Assembly: GCF_002592005.1 (NCBI RefSeq)
Contig: NZ_NVQF01000049.1
Span: 1-43,868, forward strand
Direction of reading: 5' to 3'
Length of the DNA: 43,868 nt
DNA from: Mycolicibacterium palauense
GTDB taxonomy: Bacteria; Actinomycetota; Actinomycetes; Mycobacteriales; Mycobacteriaceae
Shown: positions 14,771 through 23,049 of the stretch, piece after piece
How positions within the stretch are numbered: position 1 is the stretch's first letter
Layout: each line of letters opens with the position of its first letter
The notes under the pieces: model-generated
Told to the model about the DNA's origin: nothing
The model's input: the letters and a program-made list of their open reading frames with translations, nothing else
The model's database searches: none
Program-made: the position numbers and the translations under genes

Positions 14771-16399
14771 GTGAACCCCTCGACGGCACAGGCCCGCATC
14801 GTCGTCGATGAACTGATCCGCGGCGGCGTCCGCGACGTGGTGCTGTGCCCGGGTTCGCGCAACGCGCCGCTGGCGTTCGCGCTGGCCGACGCCGACCGGG
14901 CCGGCCGGATCCGGCTGCACGTGCGCATCGATGAACGCACCGCCGGCTACCTGGCCATCGGCCTGGCCTCCTCGGCGGCCGCCCCGGTGTGCGTGGCGAT
15001 GACCTCGGGCACCGCGGTGGCCAACCTGGGGCCCGCCGTGGTGGAGGCGAACTACGCGCGGGTGCCGCTGATCGTGCTGAGCGCCAACCGGCCCTACGAG
15101 CTGTTGGGCACCGGCGCCAACCAGACGATGGAGCAGCTCGGCTACTTCGGTACCCAGGTGCGCGCCATGATCAGCCTCGGGTTGGCCGAGGACGCGCCGG
15201 AGAAGATTGAGTCCCTCAACGCGCAGTGGCGGTCGGCGACCTGCCGGGTGCTCGTCGCGGCCACCGGTGCCCGCACCGCCAACGCCGGCCCGGTGCAGTT
15301 CGACATCCCGCTGCGCGAGCCGCTGGTGCCCGACCTCGACGACGGCCCGGTGCCCGACGGGCGTCCGGGGGAACGGCCGTGGACCCACACCCCGCCGGTG
15401 ACGTTCGACCAGCCGCTGGAGATCGACCTGACGCCCGACACCGTGGTGATCGCCGGGCACGGCGCCGGTGTGCACCCCAACCTGGCCGAGCTGCCGACGG
15501 TGGCCGAGCCGACCGCGCCGGCGGCCGCCAACCCGCTGCACCCGCTGGCCCTGCCGCTGCTGCGGCCCCAGCAGGTCATCATGGTGGGCCGGCCCACCCT
15601 GCACCGGCCGGTGTCGGCGCTGCTGGCCGACCCGTCGGTGCCGGTGTACGCGTTGACCACCGGGCCGCGCTGGCCCGACGTGTCGGGCAACTCGCAGGCC
15701 ACCGGGACCCGCGCGGTCACCGGCGGGGCGCCGCGCCCGGCGTGGCTGGCCCGCTGCGCCGAGGTCAACCGGCACGCGGTGGCGGCGGTGCACACCCAGC
15801 TGCGGGCCCACCCGCTGACCACCGGGCTGCACGTGGCCGCCGCCGTCTCCGACGCGCTGCGCGACGGGGACCAGCTGGTGCTCGGGGCCTCCAACCCGGT
15901 GCGCGACGCCGCGCTGGTCGGGTTCAACCAGCCGGGGGTGCGGGTGCGGTCCAACCGCGGGGTGGCCGGCATCGACGGCACCGTGTCCACCGCGATCGGG
16001 GCCGCGCTGGCCCACGACCGCACCGGCGGGCGCACCGTGGCCCTGATCGGCGACCTGACCTTCGTCCACGACAGCTCGGGCCTGCTGATCGGGCCCACCG
16101 AGCCGGTGCCGCGGCGGCTGAGCATCGTGGTGTCCAACGACAACGGCGGCGGCATCTTCGAGCTGCTCGAACAGGGCGATCCGCGGTTCTCCGACGTGTC
16201 GTCGCGGATCTTCGGCACCCCGCACGACGTGGACGTCGCCGCCCTGTGCCGGGCCTACCACGTCGACTGCCACCAGGTCGAGGTCGACGATCTGGCGGCC
16301 GCGCTCGACGACCCCTACCCGGGGATGCGGGTGCTGGAGGTCAAGGCCGACCGGTCGTCGTTGCGGCAGCTGCACGCCTCGATCAAGGCGGCGCTGTAG
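14771..16399 (+). CDS. menD: SEPHCHC synthase (MenD)
   Basis: MenD is a thiamin-diphosphate enzyme that adds 2-oxoglutarate to isochorismate in the first committed menaquinone step. The 542 residues match the family length. The N-terminal Pyr domain contains VLCPGSRNAPLAFALADA and a glutamate in RIDERTAGYLAIG. The C-terminal PP domain carries the TPP/Mg motif ALIGDLTFVHD and NDNGGGIFELLEQ. The start is GTG at 14771, twelve bases after the hydrolase stop. A small membrane protein follows after three bases. Confidence 0.97.
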   Translation: MNPSTAQARIVVDELIRGGVRDVVLCPGSRNAPLAFALADADRAGRIRLHVRIDERTAGYLAIGLASSAAAPVCVAMTSGTAVANLGPAVVEANYARVPLIVLSANRPYELLGTGANQTMEQLGYFGTQVRAMISLGLAEDAPEKIESLNAQWRSATCRVLVAATGARTANAGPVQFDIPLREPLVPDLDDGPVPDGRPGERPWTHTPPVTFDQPLEIDLTPDTVVIAGHGAGVHPNLAELPTVAEPTAPAAANPLHPLALPLLRPQQVIMVGRPTLHRPVSALLADPSVPVYALTTGPRWPDVSGNSQATGTRAVTGGAPRPAWLARCAEVNRHAVAAVHTQLRAHPLTTGLHVAAAVSDALRDGDQLVLGASNPVRDAALVGFNQPGVRVRSNRGVAGIDGTVSTAIGAALAHDRTGGRTVALIGDLTFVHDSSGLLIGPTEPVPRRLSIVVSNDNGGGIFELLEQGDPRFSDVSSRIFGTPHDVDVAALCRAYHVDCHQVEVDDLAAALDDPYPGMRVLEVKADRSSLRQLHASIKAAL

Positions 16400-16401
16400 C
16401 C

Positions 16402-16968
16402 GTGTCGTCAGCCGTGCCGTCGGCGCTGGTGGCCGGGCTGCGGGCGCGCATCCGTGTCGGGGGGCGGGTGCTGATCCACGGCCCCGGCGGGCAGGCGCCG
16501 CGGACCAGGGCCGGACTGGTGATCAAGTGGGCGCGGATCGTGGTGCTGTTCCTGGTCGCACTGGCCACGCTGCAGTCGGTGCTGCTGGTCGCGGGGGCCT
16601 GGCGCGACGACCTGGCCATCGAGAGTGACATGGGGGTGGCGGCCGCGGAGGTGCTCAGCGCGGGCCCGCGGCGCTCGACGATCGAGTTCGTCACCCCCGA
16701 CCGGGTGACCTACCGGCCCGAGCTGGGGGTGCTCTACCCGTCCGAGTTGGATGCCGGCATGCGGATCTACGTGGAGTACGACCGCTCCAACCCCGACCTG
16801 GTGCGGGTGCAGCACCGCAACGCCGCGCTGGCGATCGTGCCCGCCGGTTCGATCGCCGTGCTCGCCTGGATCGCCGGCGGTGCGGCGCTGGTGGGGCTGG
16901 CGGCGCTGGAGAAACGCCTCGCCCGCGGCCGGCGCGAGGACCAGGATGCCGCGGCCCCCGGCAGCTAG
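16402..16968 (+). CDS. DUF3592-like membrane protein (Rv0556 position)
   Basis: The 188-residue protein starts at a GTG three bases after menD. Two membrane helices (about residues 43-65 and 147-167) flank an extracytoplasmic domain with a small beta fold: TIEFVTPDRVTYRP and GMRIYVEYDRSNPDLVRVQ. That pattern fits DUF3592. The tail is short and charged. It occupies the place of Rv0556 and belongs to the bpoC-menD operon by spacing. No function is known; it may be a menaquinone-neighbourhood envelope protein only by linkage. Its stop overlaps the convergent lipoprotein gene by four bases. Confidence 0.8.
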   Translation: MSSAVPSALVAGLRARIRVGGRVLIHGPGGQAPRTRAGLVIKWARIVVLFLVALATLQSVLLVAGAWRDDLAIESDMGVAAAEVLSAGPRRSTIEFVTPDRVTYRPELGVLYPSELDAGMRIYVEYDRSNPDLVRVQHRNAALAIVPAGSIAVLAWIAGGAALVGLAALEKRLARGRREDQDAAAPGS

Positions 16969-17654
16969 GCACTGGCGATGAGGTTCTCCAGCCAGTCGGG
17001 TTCGGAGACGTCGACGACCTCCCTGGCGTCGAGGTCGTAGATTGTCGGGGTGCCCGCCCGGCCCCCGGTGATGTCCATCAGCGCGGCGGTGTTGGCGTCG
17101 CTCATCGCCTGCACCCGCACCCCGCGGGCGCCGGAGTCGATGTCCTCGACGATCGGGGCGGCCAGCCCGGCCTCCTCGGCGATCTCGGCGAAGTCGGCGT
17201 CGGTGTAGTCGATGTACGACAGATCCTGGTTGGCCCACAGATCCTCGACGAACGTCTGGAAGTCCCCGGCGCTGGTCGAGGGTGCCACCGCCAGGAACAG
17301 CGCGTTGCTGACCAGCGCGGAGTAGTCGAGGTAGTACTCCTCGTCGAAGAACGTCAGCGGACGGTAGGTCACCGCGAGGCGCCCGGCCTGCAGGTGGCTC
17401 CTGATCTCCTCGCCGTAGTCATGCTGCAGGTCGGCGCAGTGCGTGCACTGCGGTTCGGTGAAGATCTCCAGATGCACCGGGGCGTCGTCGAATCCGGCGA
17501 CCACCCCGAAGCCGTCGTCGGTCAGCGCCACGCCCGGGGTGCGTGGGTCCGCGCGCGGTGTGCCCTCGATGACGTTGCTGCAGCCGGTCGCGACCAGGCC
17601 CAGCGCGACGGCGGCACAGAGCGCGGCCGCGGATGCGTGCCTGGCCAATCGCAT
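16965..17654 (-). CDS. Thioredoxin-fold (DsbA-like) lipoprotein
   Basis: The 229-residue product begins MRLARH, has a hydrophobic core, and has a lipobox ending LVATGC with the acylated Cys near residue 25. It should be anchored outside the membrane. The mature part has a thioredoxin-like fold with the redox pair CTHC in EPQCTHCADLQHDYG, a DsbA-type helical insert, and a cis-Pro-like GTPTIYDL near the end. A purine-rich site (AGGGGGAA) lies before the ATG at 17654. It is probably an oxidoreductase or disulfide isomerase for exported proteins. The gene is convergent with the DUF3592 gene and overlaps it by four bases. Confidence 0.87.
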   Translation of the reverse strand: MRLARHASAAALCAAVALGLVATGCSNVIEGTPRADPRTPGVALTDDGFGVVAGFDDAPVHLEIFTEPQCTHCADLQHDYGEEIRSHLQAGRLAVTYRPLTFFDEEYYLDYSALVSNALFLAVAPSTSAGDFQTFVEDLWANQDLSYIDYTDADFAEIAEEAGLAAPIVEDIDSGARGVRVQAMSDANTAALMDITGGRAGTPTIYDLDAREVVDVSEPDWLENLIASA

Positions 17655-17774
17655 GGTCTTCCCCCTTTCCGTGGTCTGCACGGTACCCGGTTGCGCGGTT
17701 AGCGGTGCGTTCTCTTCGTGTCCCGTCTGCCTCGTCGCAACCTTCCGGCAAGCCGTTGCTGCCATGGTTCAGTT

Positions 17775-18926
17775 GTGCGCGTTGCGATCGTCGCCGAGAG
17801 CTTTCTCCCGAATGTCAACGGCGTCTCCAACTCGGTGCTGCGGGTGCTCGAACATCTTCGCCGCACCGGGCACGAAGCGCTCGTCATCGCCCCGGATTCC
17901 CCGCGCGGCGAACCGCCGGCCGACCGGCTGCACGACGGGATCCGTGTGCACCGGGTGCCGTCGCGGATGTTCCCCAAGGTCACCTCGCTGCCGCTGGGTA
18001 TCCCGTGGCCGCGGATCCTGCGGGTGCTGCGCGGATTCGACCCCGACGTGGTGCACCTGGCCTCCCCGGCGCTGCTGGGCTGGGGCGGGCTGCACGCCGC
18101 CCGGCACCTGGGTGTGCCGACGGTCGCGGTGTTCCAGACCGACGTCGCCGGGTTCGCCGAGAGCTACGGGATCGGGATGATGTCGAAGGCGGCGTGGGCC
18201 TGGACCCGTCAGCTGCACAGCCGCGCCGACCGCACCCTGGCACCGTCCACCGACGCGATGGAAAACCTTGCCGCCCATCGCATCCCGCGGGTGCACAAGT
18301 GGGGGCGCGGGGTCGACATCACCGGGTTCGCGCCGTCGGCGCGTGACGCGGCGCTGCGCGCGGCGTGGTCACCGGAGGGCAGGCCGGTGGTCGGCTTCGT
18401 CGGACGGCTGGCACCCGAGAAACATGTCGAGCGGCTGGCGGCGCTGGCCGCCCGTGACGACCTGCAGCTCGTCGTCGTCGGCGACGGGATCGACCGGGCC
18501 AAGCTCCAGGCGGTGCTGCCCTCGGCGGTGTTCACCGGCGCGCTCTACGGGGCGGAGCTGGCCGCGGCCTACGCCAGCATGGACGTGTTCGTCCACCCCG
18601 GCGAACACGAGACGTTCTGCCAGGCGGTGCAGGAGGCGATGGCCTGCGGGCTGCCGGTGATCGCCCCCGACGCCGGGGGCCCGCGCGATCTGGTCACACC
18701 GATGCAGACCGGGCTGCTGTTGGGGGTCGACGAGTTCGAGGCGCGGCTGCCCGCGGCGGTGGATCATCTGATCGCCGAGCGGTCCCGCTACTCGGTGGCC
18801 GCCCGCCGCAGCGTCCTCACCCGGACCTGGCCGGCGATCTGCGACGAGCTGCTGGGCCACTACGAGGCGGTGCTGGGGCCCGACCGCCCGGCGGTCACGC
18901 GGCGACGACGCGCGCAGGGCGAGTAG
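17775..18926 (+). CDS. mgtA: GDP-mannose-dependent alpha-mannosyltransferase MgtA
   Basis: The 383-residue GT4 enzyme is nearly collinear with Rv0557 (MgtA, earlier called PimB). Known members add mannose to diacylglyceryl-glucuronic acid at the inner membrane surface. The N-terminal VAIVAESFLPNVNGVSNSV forms the acceptor-side loop. The donor domain has VGFVGRLAPEKHVERL, VVVGDGIDRAKL, and the EX7E-type segment HPGEHETFCQAVQEAMACG. The start is GTG at 17775; a few more residues upstream are open but do not look coding. No ribosome site is seen; CATGGT six bases before the start may be a weak -10. Confidence 0.95.
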   Translation: MRVAIVAESFLPNVNGVSNSVLRVLEHLRRTGHEALVIAPDSPRGEPPADRLHDGIRVHRVPSRMFPKVTSLPLGIPWPRILRVLRGFDPDVVHLASPALLGWGGLHAARHLGVPTVAVFQTDVAGFAESYGIGMMSKAAWAWTRQLHSRADRTLAPSTDAMENLAAHRIPRVHKWGRGVDITGFAPSARDAALRAAWSPEGRPVVGFVGRLAPEKHVERLAALAARDDLQLVVVGDGIDRAKLQAVLPSAVFTGALYGAELAAAYASMDVFVHPGEHETFCQAVQEAMACGLPVIAPDAGGPRDLVTPMQTGLLLGVDEFEARLPAAVDHLIAERSRYSVAARRSVLTRTWPAICDELLGHYEAVLGPDRPAVTRRRRAQGE

Positions 18927-18954
18927 TCGCCCCGCGCGCGCCGGCCGGGAAGCC

Positions 18955-19779
18955 TCAGCCCTGCGCCAGCTCGGACACCGGCTGCCACTGTTCCCAGGTC
19001 TTGAGCCGCTGCTCGTAGTCGGTGCGGGCCATCTCCAGCGGCGCCGAGCCGAAGAACACCCGCAGCGGCGGGTTCTCGGCGTCGACCACCTTCAGGATCG
19101 CCCGTGCCGAGGCGGCCGGGTCCCCGGGCGCCGACCACCGGGTGGCGCGCCACTCCTCGACCTTCGCGTGGGCCTCGGCGTAGTCCGGCAGCGGTTGGGC
19201 GCTGCGCGACGACGGTCCGGCCCAGTCGGTGGAGAAGCCGCCCGGCTCGATCAGCGTGACGTGCACGCCGAACGGGGCGACCTCCTGTGCCAGCGCCTGC
19301 GAGAACCCCTCCAGGGCCCACTTGGAGGCGTGATAGATCCCGACGTTGGGGAACGCGGTGATCCCGCCGATGGAGGACACCTGGACGATGTGTCCCGACC
19401 CCTGCACGCGCAGATACGGCAGGGCGGCCTGGGTGACCCACAGCGCGCCGAACACGTTGGTCTCGATCTGGTCGCGCGCGTCGGACTCCGAGAGCTCCTC
19501 GACGAACCCGAACTGCCCGTAGCCGGCGTTGTTGACCACCACGTCGAGCCGGCCGAAGTGCTCGTGGGCGCGGGCGACCGCGGCGAAGTCGGCCGCCCGG
19601 TCGGTGACGTCGAGGGTGATCGGCAGGATCGCGTCGCCGTAGTCGTTGATCAGCTCCGAGAGCGTCGCGGTGTCGCGGGCGGTCGCGGCGACCCTGTCGC
19701 CGCGTTCCAGCGCCGCTTTCGCCCACTCGCGGCCGAAGCCCCGGGATGTGCCGGTGATGAACCACACTTTCTCAGTCAT
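18955..19779 (-). CDS. Classical short-chain dehydrogenase/reductase
   Basis: A complete 274-residue SDR from ATG 19779. It has the cofactor loop TGTSRGFG near residue 10, Asp in LDVTD, NNAGYGQFG, the catalytic Ser in QVSSIGG, and YHASK with the active-site Tyr and Lys. Arg after the glycine loop (ATARD) suggests NADP preference. It sits between mgtA and menG, divergent from menG, where M. tuberculosis has menG then Rv0559c and Rv0560c, so it is a local insertion. The substrate is unknown; relatives include many uncharacterised oxidoreductases. Confidence 0.9.
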   Translation of the reverse strand: MTEKVWFITGTSRGFGREWAKAALERGDRVAATARDTATLSELINDYGDAILPITLDVTDRAADFAAVARAHEHFGRLDVVVNNAGYGQFGFVEELSESDARDQIETNVFGALWVTQAALPYLRVQGSGHIVQVSSIGGITAFPNVGIYHASKWALEGFSQALAQEVAPFGVHVTLIEPGGFSTDWAGPSSRSAQPLPDYAEAHAKVEEWRATRWSAPGDPAASARAILKVVDAENPPLRVFFGSAPLEMARTDYEQRLKTWEQWQPVSELAQG

Positions 19780-19834
19780 GTGCCGTGCAACGCAGTGCTG
19801 TGCCGCTGATTCCCGCACCGGCGTTTTTTCCAGG

Positions 19835-19848
19835 TAGCTTCAAGACGG
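19835..19848 (+). promoter_or_regulatory. menG promoter, leaderless
   Basis: TAGCTT at 19835-19840 fits TAnnnT and ends seven bases before GTG 19848, which begins the conserved MenG protein. An AT-rich TTTTTT run lies 10 bases upstream. No Shine-Dalgarno sequence. Confidence 0.55.
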
Positions 19849-20534
19849 TGAGCCGCGCAACCCTGGACAAGGATCCCCGCGAGGTGGCGTCGATGTTCGA
19901 CGCCGTCGCCCGCCGCTACGACATCACCAACACGGTGTTGTCGGTGGGGCAGGACCGGTTGTGGCGGCGTGCGACCCGCTCGGCGCTGCGGATCGGCCCC
20001 GGTGAGCGGGTGCTGGATCTGGCGGCGGGCACCGCGGTGTCGACCGCGGAGCTGGCCCGCTCCGGGGCCTGGTGTGTGGCCTGCGACTTCTCGGTGGGCA
20101 TGCTCAGGGCCGGCGCTGCCCGTCGGGTGCCGAAGGTGGCCGGCGACGCCACCGCGCTGCCGTTCGGCGACGCCGAGTTCGACGCGGTGACGATCAGTTT
20201 CGGCCTGCGCAACGTCGTCGACCATGTGGCCGGGCTGCGGGAGATGGCCCGGGTGACCCGTCCCGGCGGCCGGCTGGTGGTGTGCGAATTCTCCACGCCG
20301 ACGGTGCCGGTGTTCTCCACGGTCTACAAGGAGTACCTGATGCGGGCCCTGCCGGCGCTGGCCCGGGTGGTCTCCAGCGACCCGGAATCCTATGAGTACC
20401 TGGCGGAGTCGATCCGGGCCTGGCCGGACCAGGCGGCGCTGGCCGGCCGCATCGCCGAGGCCGGCTGGTCGCAGGTGCGCTGGCGGAACCTCACCGGTGG
20501 CATCGTCGCGCTGCACGCCGCGGTCAAACCCTGA
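19848..20534 (+). CDS. menG: Demethylmenaquinone methyltransferase (MenG/UbiE)
   Basis: This is the last ring-modifying step of menaquinone synthesis: SAM-dependent C-methylation of demethylmenaquinone at the membrane. The 228 residues begin VSRATLDKDP and continue with MFDAVARRYDITNTVLS, a UbiE family signature. SAM motif I is VLDLAAGTAVSTAEL. The second signature is FDAVTISFGLRNVVD. The equivalent gene is Rv0558. An earlier in-frame ATG exists, but the TAGCTT box and family alignment favour GTG 19848. Convergent with menJ, with a family-B repeat in the gap. Confidence 0.95.
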   Translation: MSRATLDKDPREVASMFDAVARRYDITNTVLSVGQDRLWRRATRSALRIGPGERVLDLAAGTAVSTAELARSGAWCVACDFSVGMLRAGAARRVPKVAGDATALPFGDAEFDAVTISFGLRNVVDHVAGLREMARVTRPGGRLVVCEFSTPTVPVFSTVYKEYLMRALPALARVVSSDPESYEYLAESIRAWPDQAALAGRIAEAGWSQVRWRNLTGGIVALHAAVKP

Positions 20535-20537
20535 CCC

Positions 20538-20614
20538 CGCCGAAACTGCAGATTCTGACGCCCCCACTCGGGCGATGCGTACACAGTGTGCAGTTTCGGC
20601 GTGCAGTTTCGGTG
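20538..20614. repeat. Palindromic intergenic repeat, family B, copy 2, with duplicated arm
   Basis: Perfect 13-base arms CGCCGAAACTGCA (20538-20550) and its complement (20589-20601) enclose 38 bases. A second near-identical right arm follows at 20602-20614. It lies between convergent menG and menJ, starting three bases after the menG stop. Opposite in orientation to the copy at 5796-5859, with the same interior length. Confidence 0.8.
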
Positions 20615-20623
20615 TGCAGGCGC

Positions 20624-21844
20624 TCAGCTGAACGGCCTGCGCCGGTCGATCCAGCGCGAGCCCACCCCGGCCGAGCGCCACACCCGGGCGATCCAGTCGG
20701 CGTCGTCGTCGGTCACCAGGTTGCCCATCACCCGCACCGCGACCCCCATCAGCTTCTGCGAGCGCATCGCCACCGGGCCCGCCAGCGGCAGGAACCGGGG
20801 GATCGTCAGCAGCAGCGCCAGCCGCCGCGCCACCGAGAAGCCGCGCCCGTAGTGGGTCTGCAGCAGCGCCGGCCAGGCCCGGGAGACGTCGTGCGAGCCG
20901 AGCAGGTCGGCGGCCATCCGGCCGGTCTCCAGCCCGTAGTCGATGCCCTCGCCGTTGAGCGGGTTCACGCAGGCGGCGGCGTCGCCGACCAGCATCCAGT
21001 TGGGTCCGGCCACGCCGGAGACCGCGCCACCCATCGGCAGCAGCGCCGAGGCCACCGCGCGGGGGCGGCCCTCGAAGTCCCAGTCGGGCCGGCGCAGGTC
21101 GGCGTAGTGGTCGATCAGCGGCCGCAGCGCGACCTCGGCGGGGCGTTTGGCGGTGGCCAGCGCGCCCACCCCGATGTTCACCTCGCCGTTGCCCAGCGGG
21201 AAGATCCAGCCGTAGCCGGGTAGCACCTCCCCGGTGGTCGAGCGCAGTTCCAGGTCCGAGGAGATCCACGGTTCGTCGGCGCGGGGGGAGGACAGGTAGC
21301 CGCGGGCGGCCACGCCGTAGACCGTCTCCTGATGCCACTGCCGGCCCAGGGTGCGCCCGAGGGTGGAGCGGGCGCCGTCGGCGACGATCAACGACCGGCA
21401 GGTCACCCGCGAGCCGTCGGCGAGCAGCACCGCACTCACCCGGCCGCTGGAATCCCATTCGGCGTCAACGGCTTTGGTTCCCAGAAGCATCTTCGCCCCG
21501 GCGGCGTCGGCGACCTGACGGATCCGCTCGTCGAGCTCGGTGCGCGGCACCGCGGAGCCGCTGGCCGGAAACGACGGCCCGGGCCAGTCCACCTCGACGG
21601 CCGCCCCGAATCCGGACAGCCGCAGCCCGCGGTGGCGGATGTGCTCGTCGAGCCAGCCGCCCAGGCCCAGGCGTTCGAGCTCGGTGACCGCTCGCGGGGT
21701 GAGACCGTCGCCACAGGGCTTGTCACGCGGGAAGGCCGCCGAGTCGACAACGACGACGTCACGGCCCGCCCGGGCGGCCCAGGCGGCGGCCGCCGAGCCG
21801 GCCGGTCCGGCTCCGATGACGGCCACGTCGGCGTTGGTGTCCAT
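20624..21844 (-). CDS. menJ: Menaquinone reductase MenJ (geranylgeranyl reductase family)
   Basis: MenJ saturates one isoprene unit of the menaquinone-9 tail. The 406-residue flavoprotein belongs to the GGR family. The FAD dinucleotide motif VIGAGPAGSAAAAWAA is near residue 10, and the cofactor/substrate helix is around FPRDKPCGDGL. The GGR signature is in YGWIFPLGNGEVNIGVG. The second FAD contact is LVGDAAACVNPLNGEGID. Its place opposite grcC1 and next to menG matches Rv0561c. The ATG at 21844 has no ribosome site, and CATACT lies seven bases upstream. Its -10 box overlaps that of grcC1. Confidence 0.93.
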   Translation of the reverse strand: MDTNADVAVIGAGPAGSAAAAWAARAGRDVVVVDSAAFPRDKPCGDGLTPRAVTELERLGLGGWLDEHIRHRGLRLSGFGAAVEVDWPGPSFPASGSAVPRTELDERIRQVADAAGAKMLLGTKAVDAEWDSSGRVSAVLLADGSRVTCRSLIVADGARSTLGRTLGRQWHQETVYGVAARGYLSSPRADEPWISSDLELRSTTGEVLPGYGWIFPLGNGEVNIGVGALATAKRPAEVALRPLIDHYADLRRPDWDFEGRPRAVASALLPMGGAVSGVAGPNWMLVGDAAACVNPLNGEGIDYGLETGRMAADLLGSHDVSRAWPALLQTHYGRGFSVARRLALLLTIPRFLPLAGPVAMRSQKLMGVAVRVMGNLVTDDDADWIARVWRSAGVGSRWIDRRRPFS

Positions 21845-21851
21845 GGTCTTC

Positions 21852-21859
21852 AGTATGTT
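21852..21859. promoter_or_regulatory. Overlapping divergent -10 boxes of menJ and grcC1
   Basis: On the plus strand TATGTT (21854-21859) ends six bases before the grcC1 ATG. On the minus strand CATACT (21857-21852) ends seven bases before the menJ ATG. Four base pairs are shared, so polymerase could open only one promoter at a time. Both messages would be leaderless. The minus box has C at its first position and is the weaker match. Confidence 0.5.
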
Positions 21860-21865
21860 GGACCA

Positions 21866-22873
21866 ATGAGGACACCGGGCACCGTGGTGGCGGGGGTTGA
21901 CTTCGGCGACGCCGAGTTCGCACAGATCGTGCGCGACGGCGTGGCCCAGATCGAAAGCCTCATGGAGGCTGAGCTGGGCAAAGCCGACCAGATGATGGCC
22001 GAGGCCGTCCAGCACCTCTTCCTGGCCGGCGGCAAGCGGTTCCGGCCGCTGTTCACCGTGCTCTCGGCGTCACTGGGCCCGCGCCCGCAGGCCCCCGAGG
22101 TCGTCGTCGCCGGCGCGGTGATCGAGATGGTGCACCTGGCCACGCTCTACCACGACGACGTGATGGACGAGGCGCAGATGCGCCGCGGCGCCGCCAGCGC
22201 CAACGCGCGGTGGAGCAACAACATCGCGATCCTGGCCGGGGACTATCTGTTCGCGACGGCCTCGCGGCTGGTGTCGCGGCTGGGTCCCGACGCGGTGCTG
22301 GTGATCGCGGACACCTTCGCCGAGCTGGTCACCGGGCAGATGCGGGAGACGCGCGGCGCGGCCGAGAGCGTCGATTCCATCGACCACTACCTGAAGGTGG
22401 TCTACGAGAAGACCGCCTGCCTGATCGCCGCCTCGGGCCGGTTCGGGGCGAAGTTCTCCGGGGCCGACGGCGAGCAGATCGAGCGGCTGGCCCGGCTCGG
22501 CGGGATCGTCGGGATGGCCTTCCAGATCTCCGACGACATCATCGACATCGACAGCGACCCCGACGAGTCGGGCAAGGTTCCCGGCACCGACCTGCGCGAG
22601 GGGGTGCACACCCTGCCGGTGCTCTACGCGCTGCGCGACGAGGGCGCCGACGCGCAGCGGTTGCGGTCGCTGCTGCGGGGACCGGTCGAGGACGACGAGA
22701 CGCTGGCCGAGGCGTTGTCGCTGCTGCGCACGTCGTCGGGCATCGTGGCGGCCAAGGCGAAGGTGCGCGACTACGCCGAGCAGGCGCGCCAGGAGCTCCA
22801 GCTGCTGCCCGACGTGGCGGGCCGGCGCGCGCTGGGTTCACTGGTCGACTACACCGTCGACCGGCACGGATAG
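21866..22873 (+). CDS. grcC1: Long-chain polyprenyl diphosphate synthase (GrcC1)
   Basis: A trans-prenyltransferase of 335 residues that extends allylic diphosphates with isopentenyl diphosphate, probably supplying the menaquinone tail. The first Asp-rich motif is in LYHDDVMDEAQMRRG and the second in FQISDDIIDIDSD. GGKRFRPLF binds the diphosphate. Small residues before the first Asp motif fit a long-chain product, but length cannot be fixed by eye. Orthologous position to Rv0562. ATG 21866 is chosen over the longer frame because upstream sequence overlaps menJ. Confidence 0.93.
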   Translation: MRTPGTVVAGVDFGDAEFAQIVRDGVAQIESLMEAELGKADQMMAEAVQHLFLAGGKRFRPLFTVLSASLGPRPQAPEVVVAGAVIEMVHLATLYHDDVMDEAQMRRGAASANARWSNNIAILAGDYLFATASRLVSRLGPDAVLVIADTFAELVTGQMRETRGAAESVDSIDHYLKVVYEKTACLIAASGRFGAKFSGADGEQIERLARLGGIVGMAFQISDDIIDIDSDPDESGKVPGTDLREGVHTLPVLYALRDEGADAQRLRSLLRGPVEDDETLAEALSLLRTSSGIVAAKAKVRDYAEQARQELQLLPDVAGRRALGSLVDYTVDRHG

Positions 22874-22949
22874 CGGCCGTGCCCGGACCCGGCCCCGGGA
22901 GGTTCGGCGGTCGGCCGGCGGCGGTGCTATCGCAGATAGCGCATGTGAT

Positions 22950-22969
22950 GTCACCCTCGGTGGGGTGAC
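22950..22969. terminator. Hairpin between grcC1 and htpX
   Basis: Seven-base perfect arms GTCACCC and GGGTGAC with a TCGGTG loop, about 75 bases after grcC1. A shorter GCTAT/ATAGC stem lies at 22926-22940. Either could end grcC1 transcription. The rest of the 176-base gap holds TTTAAT near 23009, a possible -10 for htpX. Confidence 0.4.
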
Positions 22970-23049
22970 CGGATGACGGTCGCGGAACCGGGAGGCGGGT
23001 GTGTGTCGTTTAATCAGCTGAGACTTCTGTTTCCAGTAGGAGGACGTTG

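Noticed and set aside
13211..16375. Minus-strand frame of 1054 codons across the DJ-1, bpoC and menD genes
   Set aside because: Composition is that of a GC-rich shadow, and three well-supported genes occupy the other strand.
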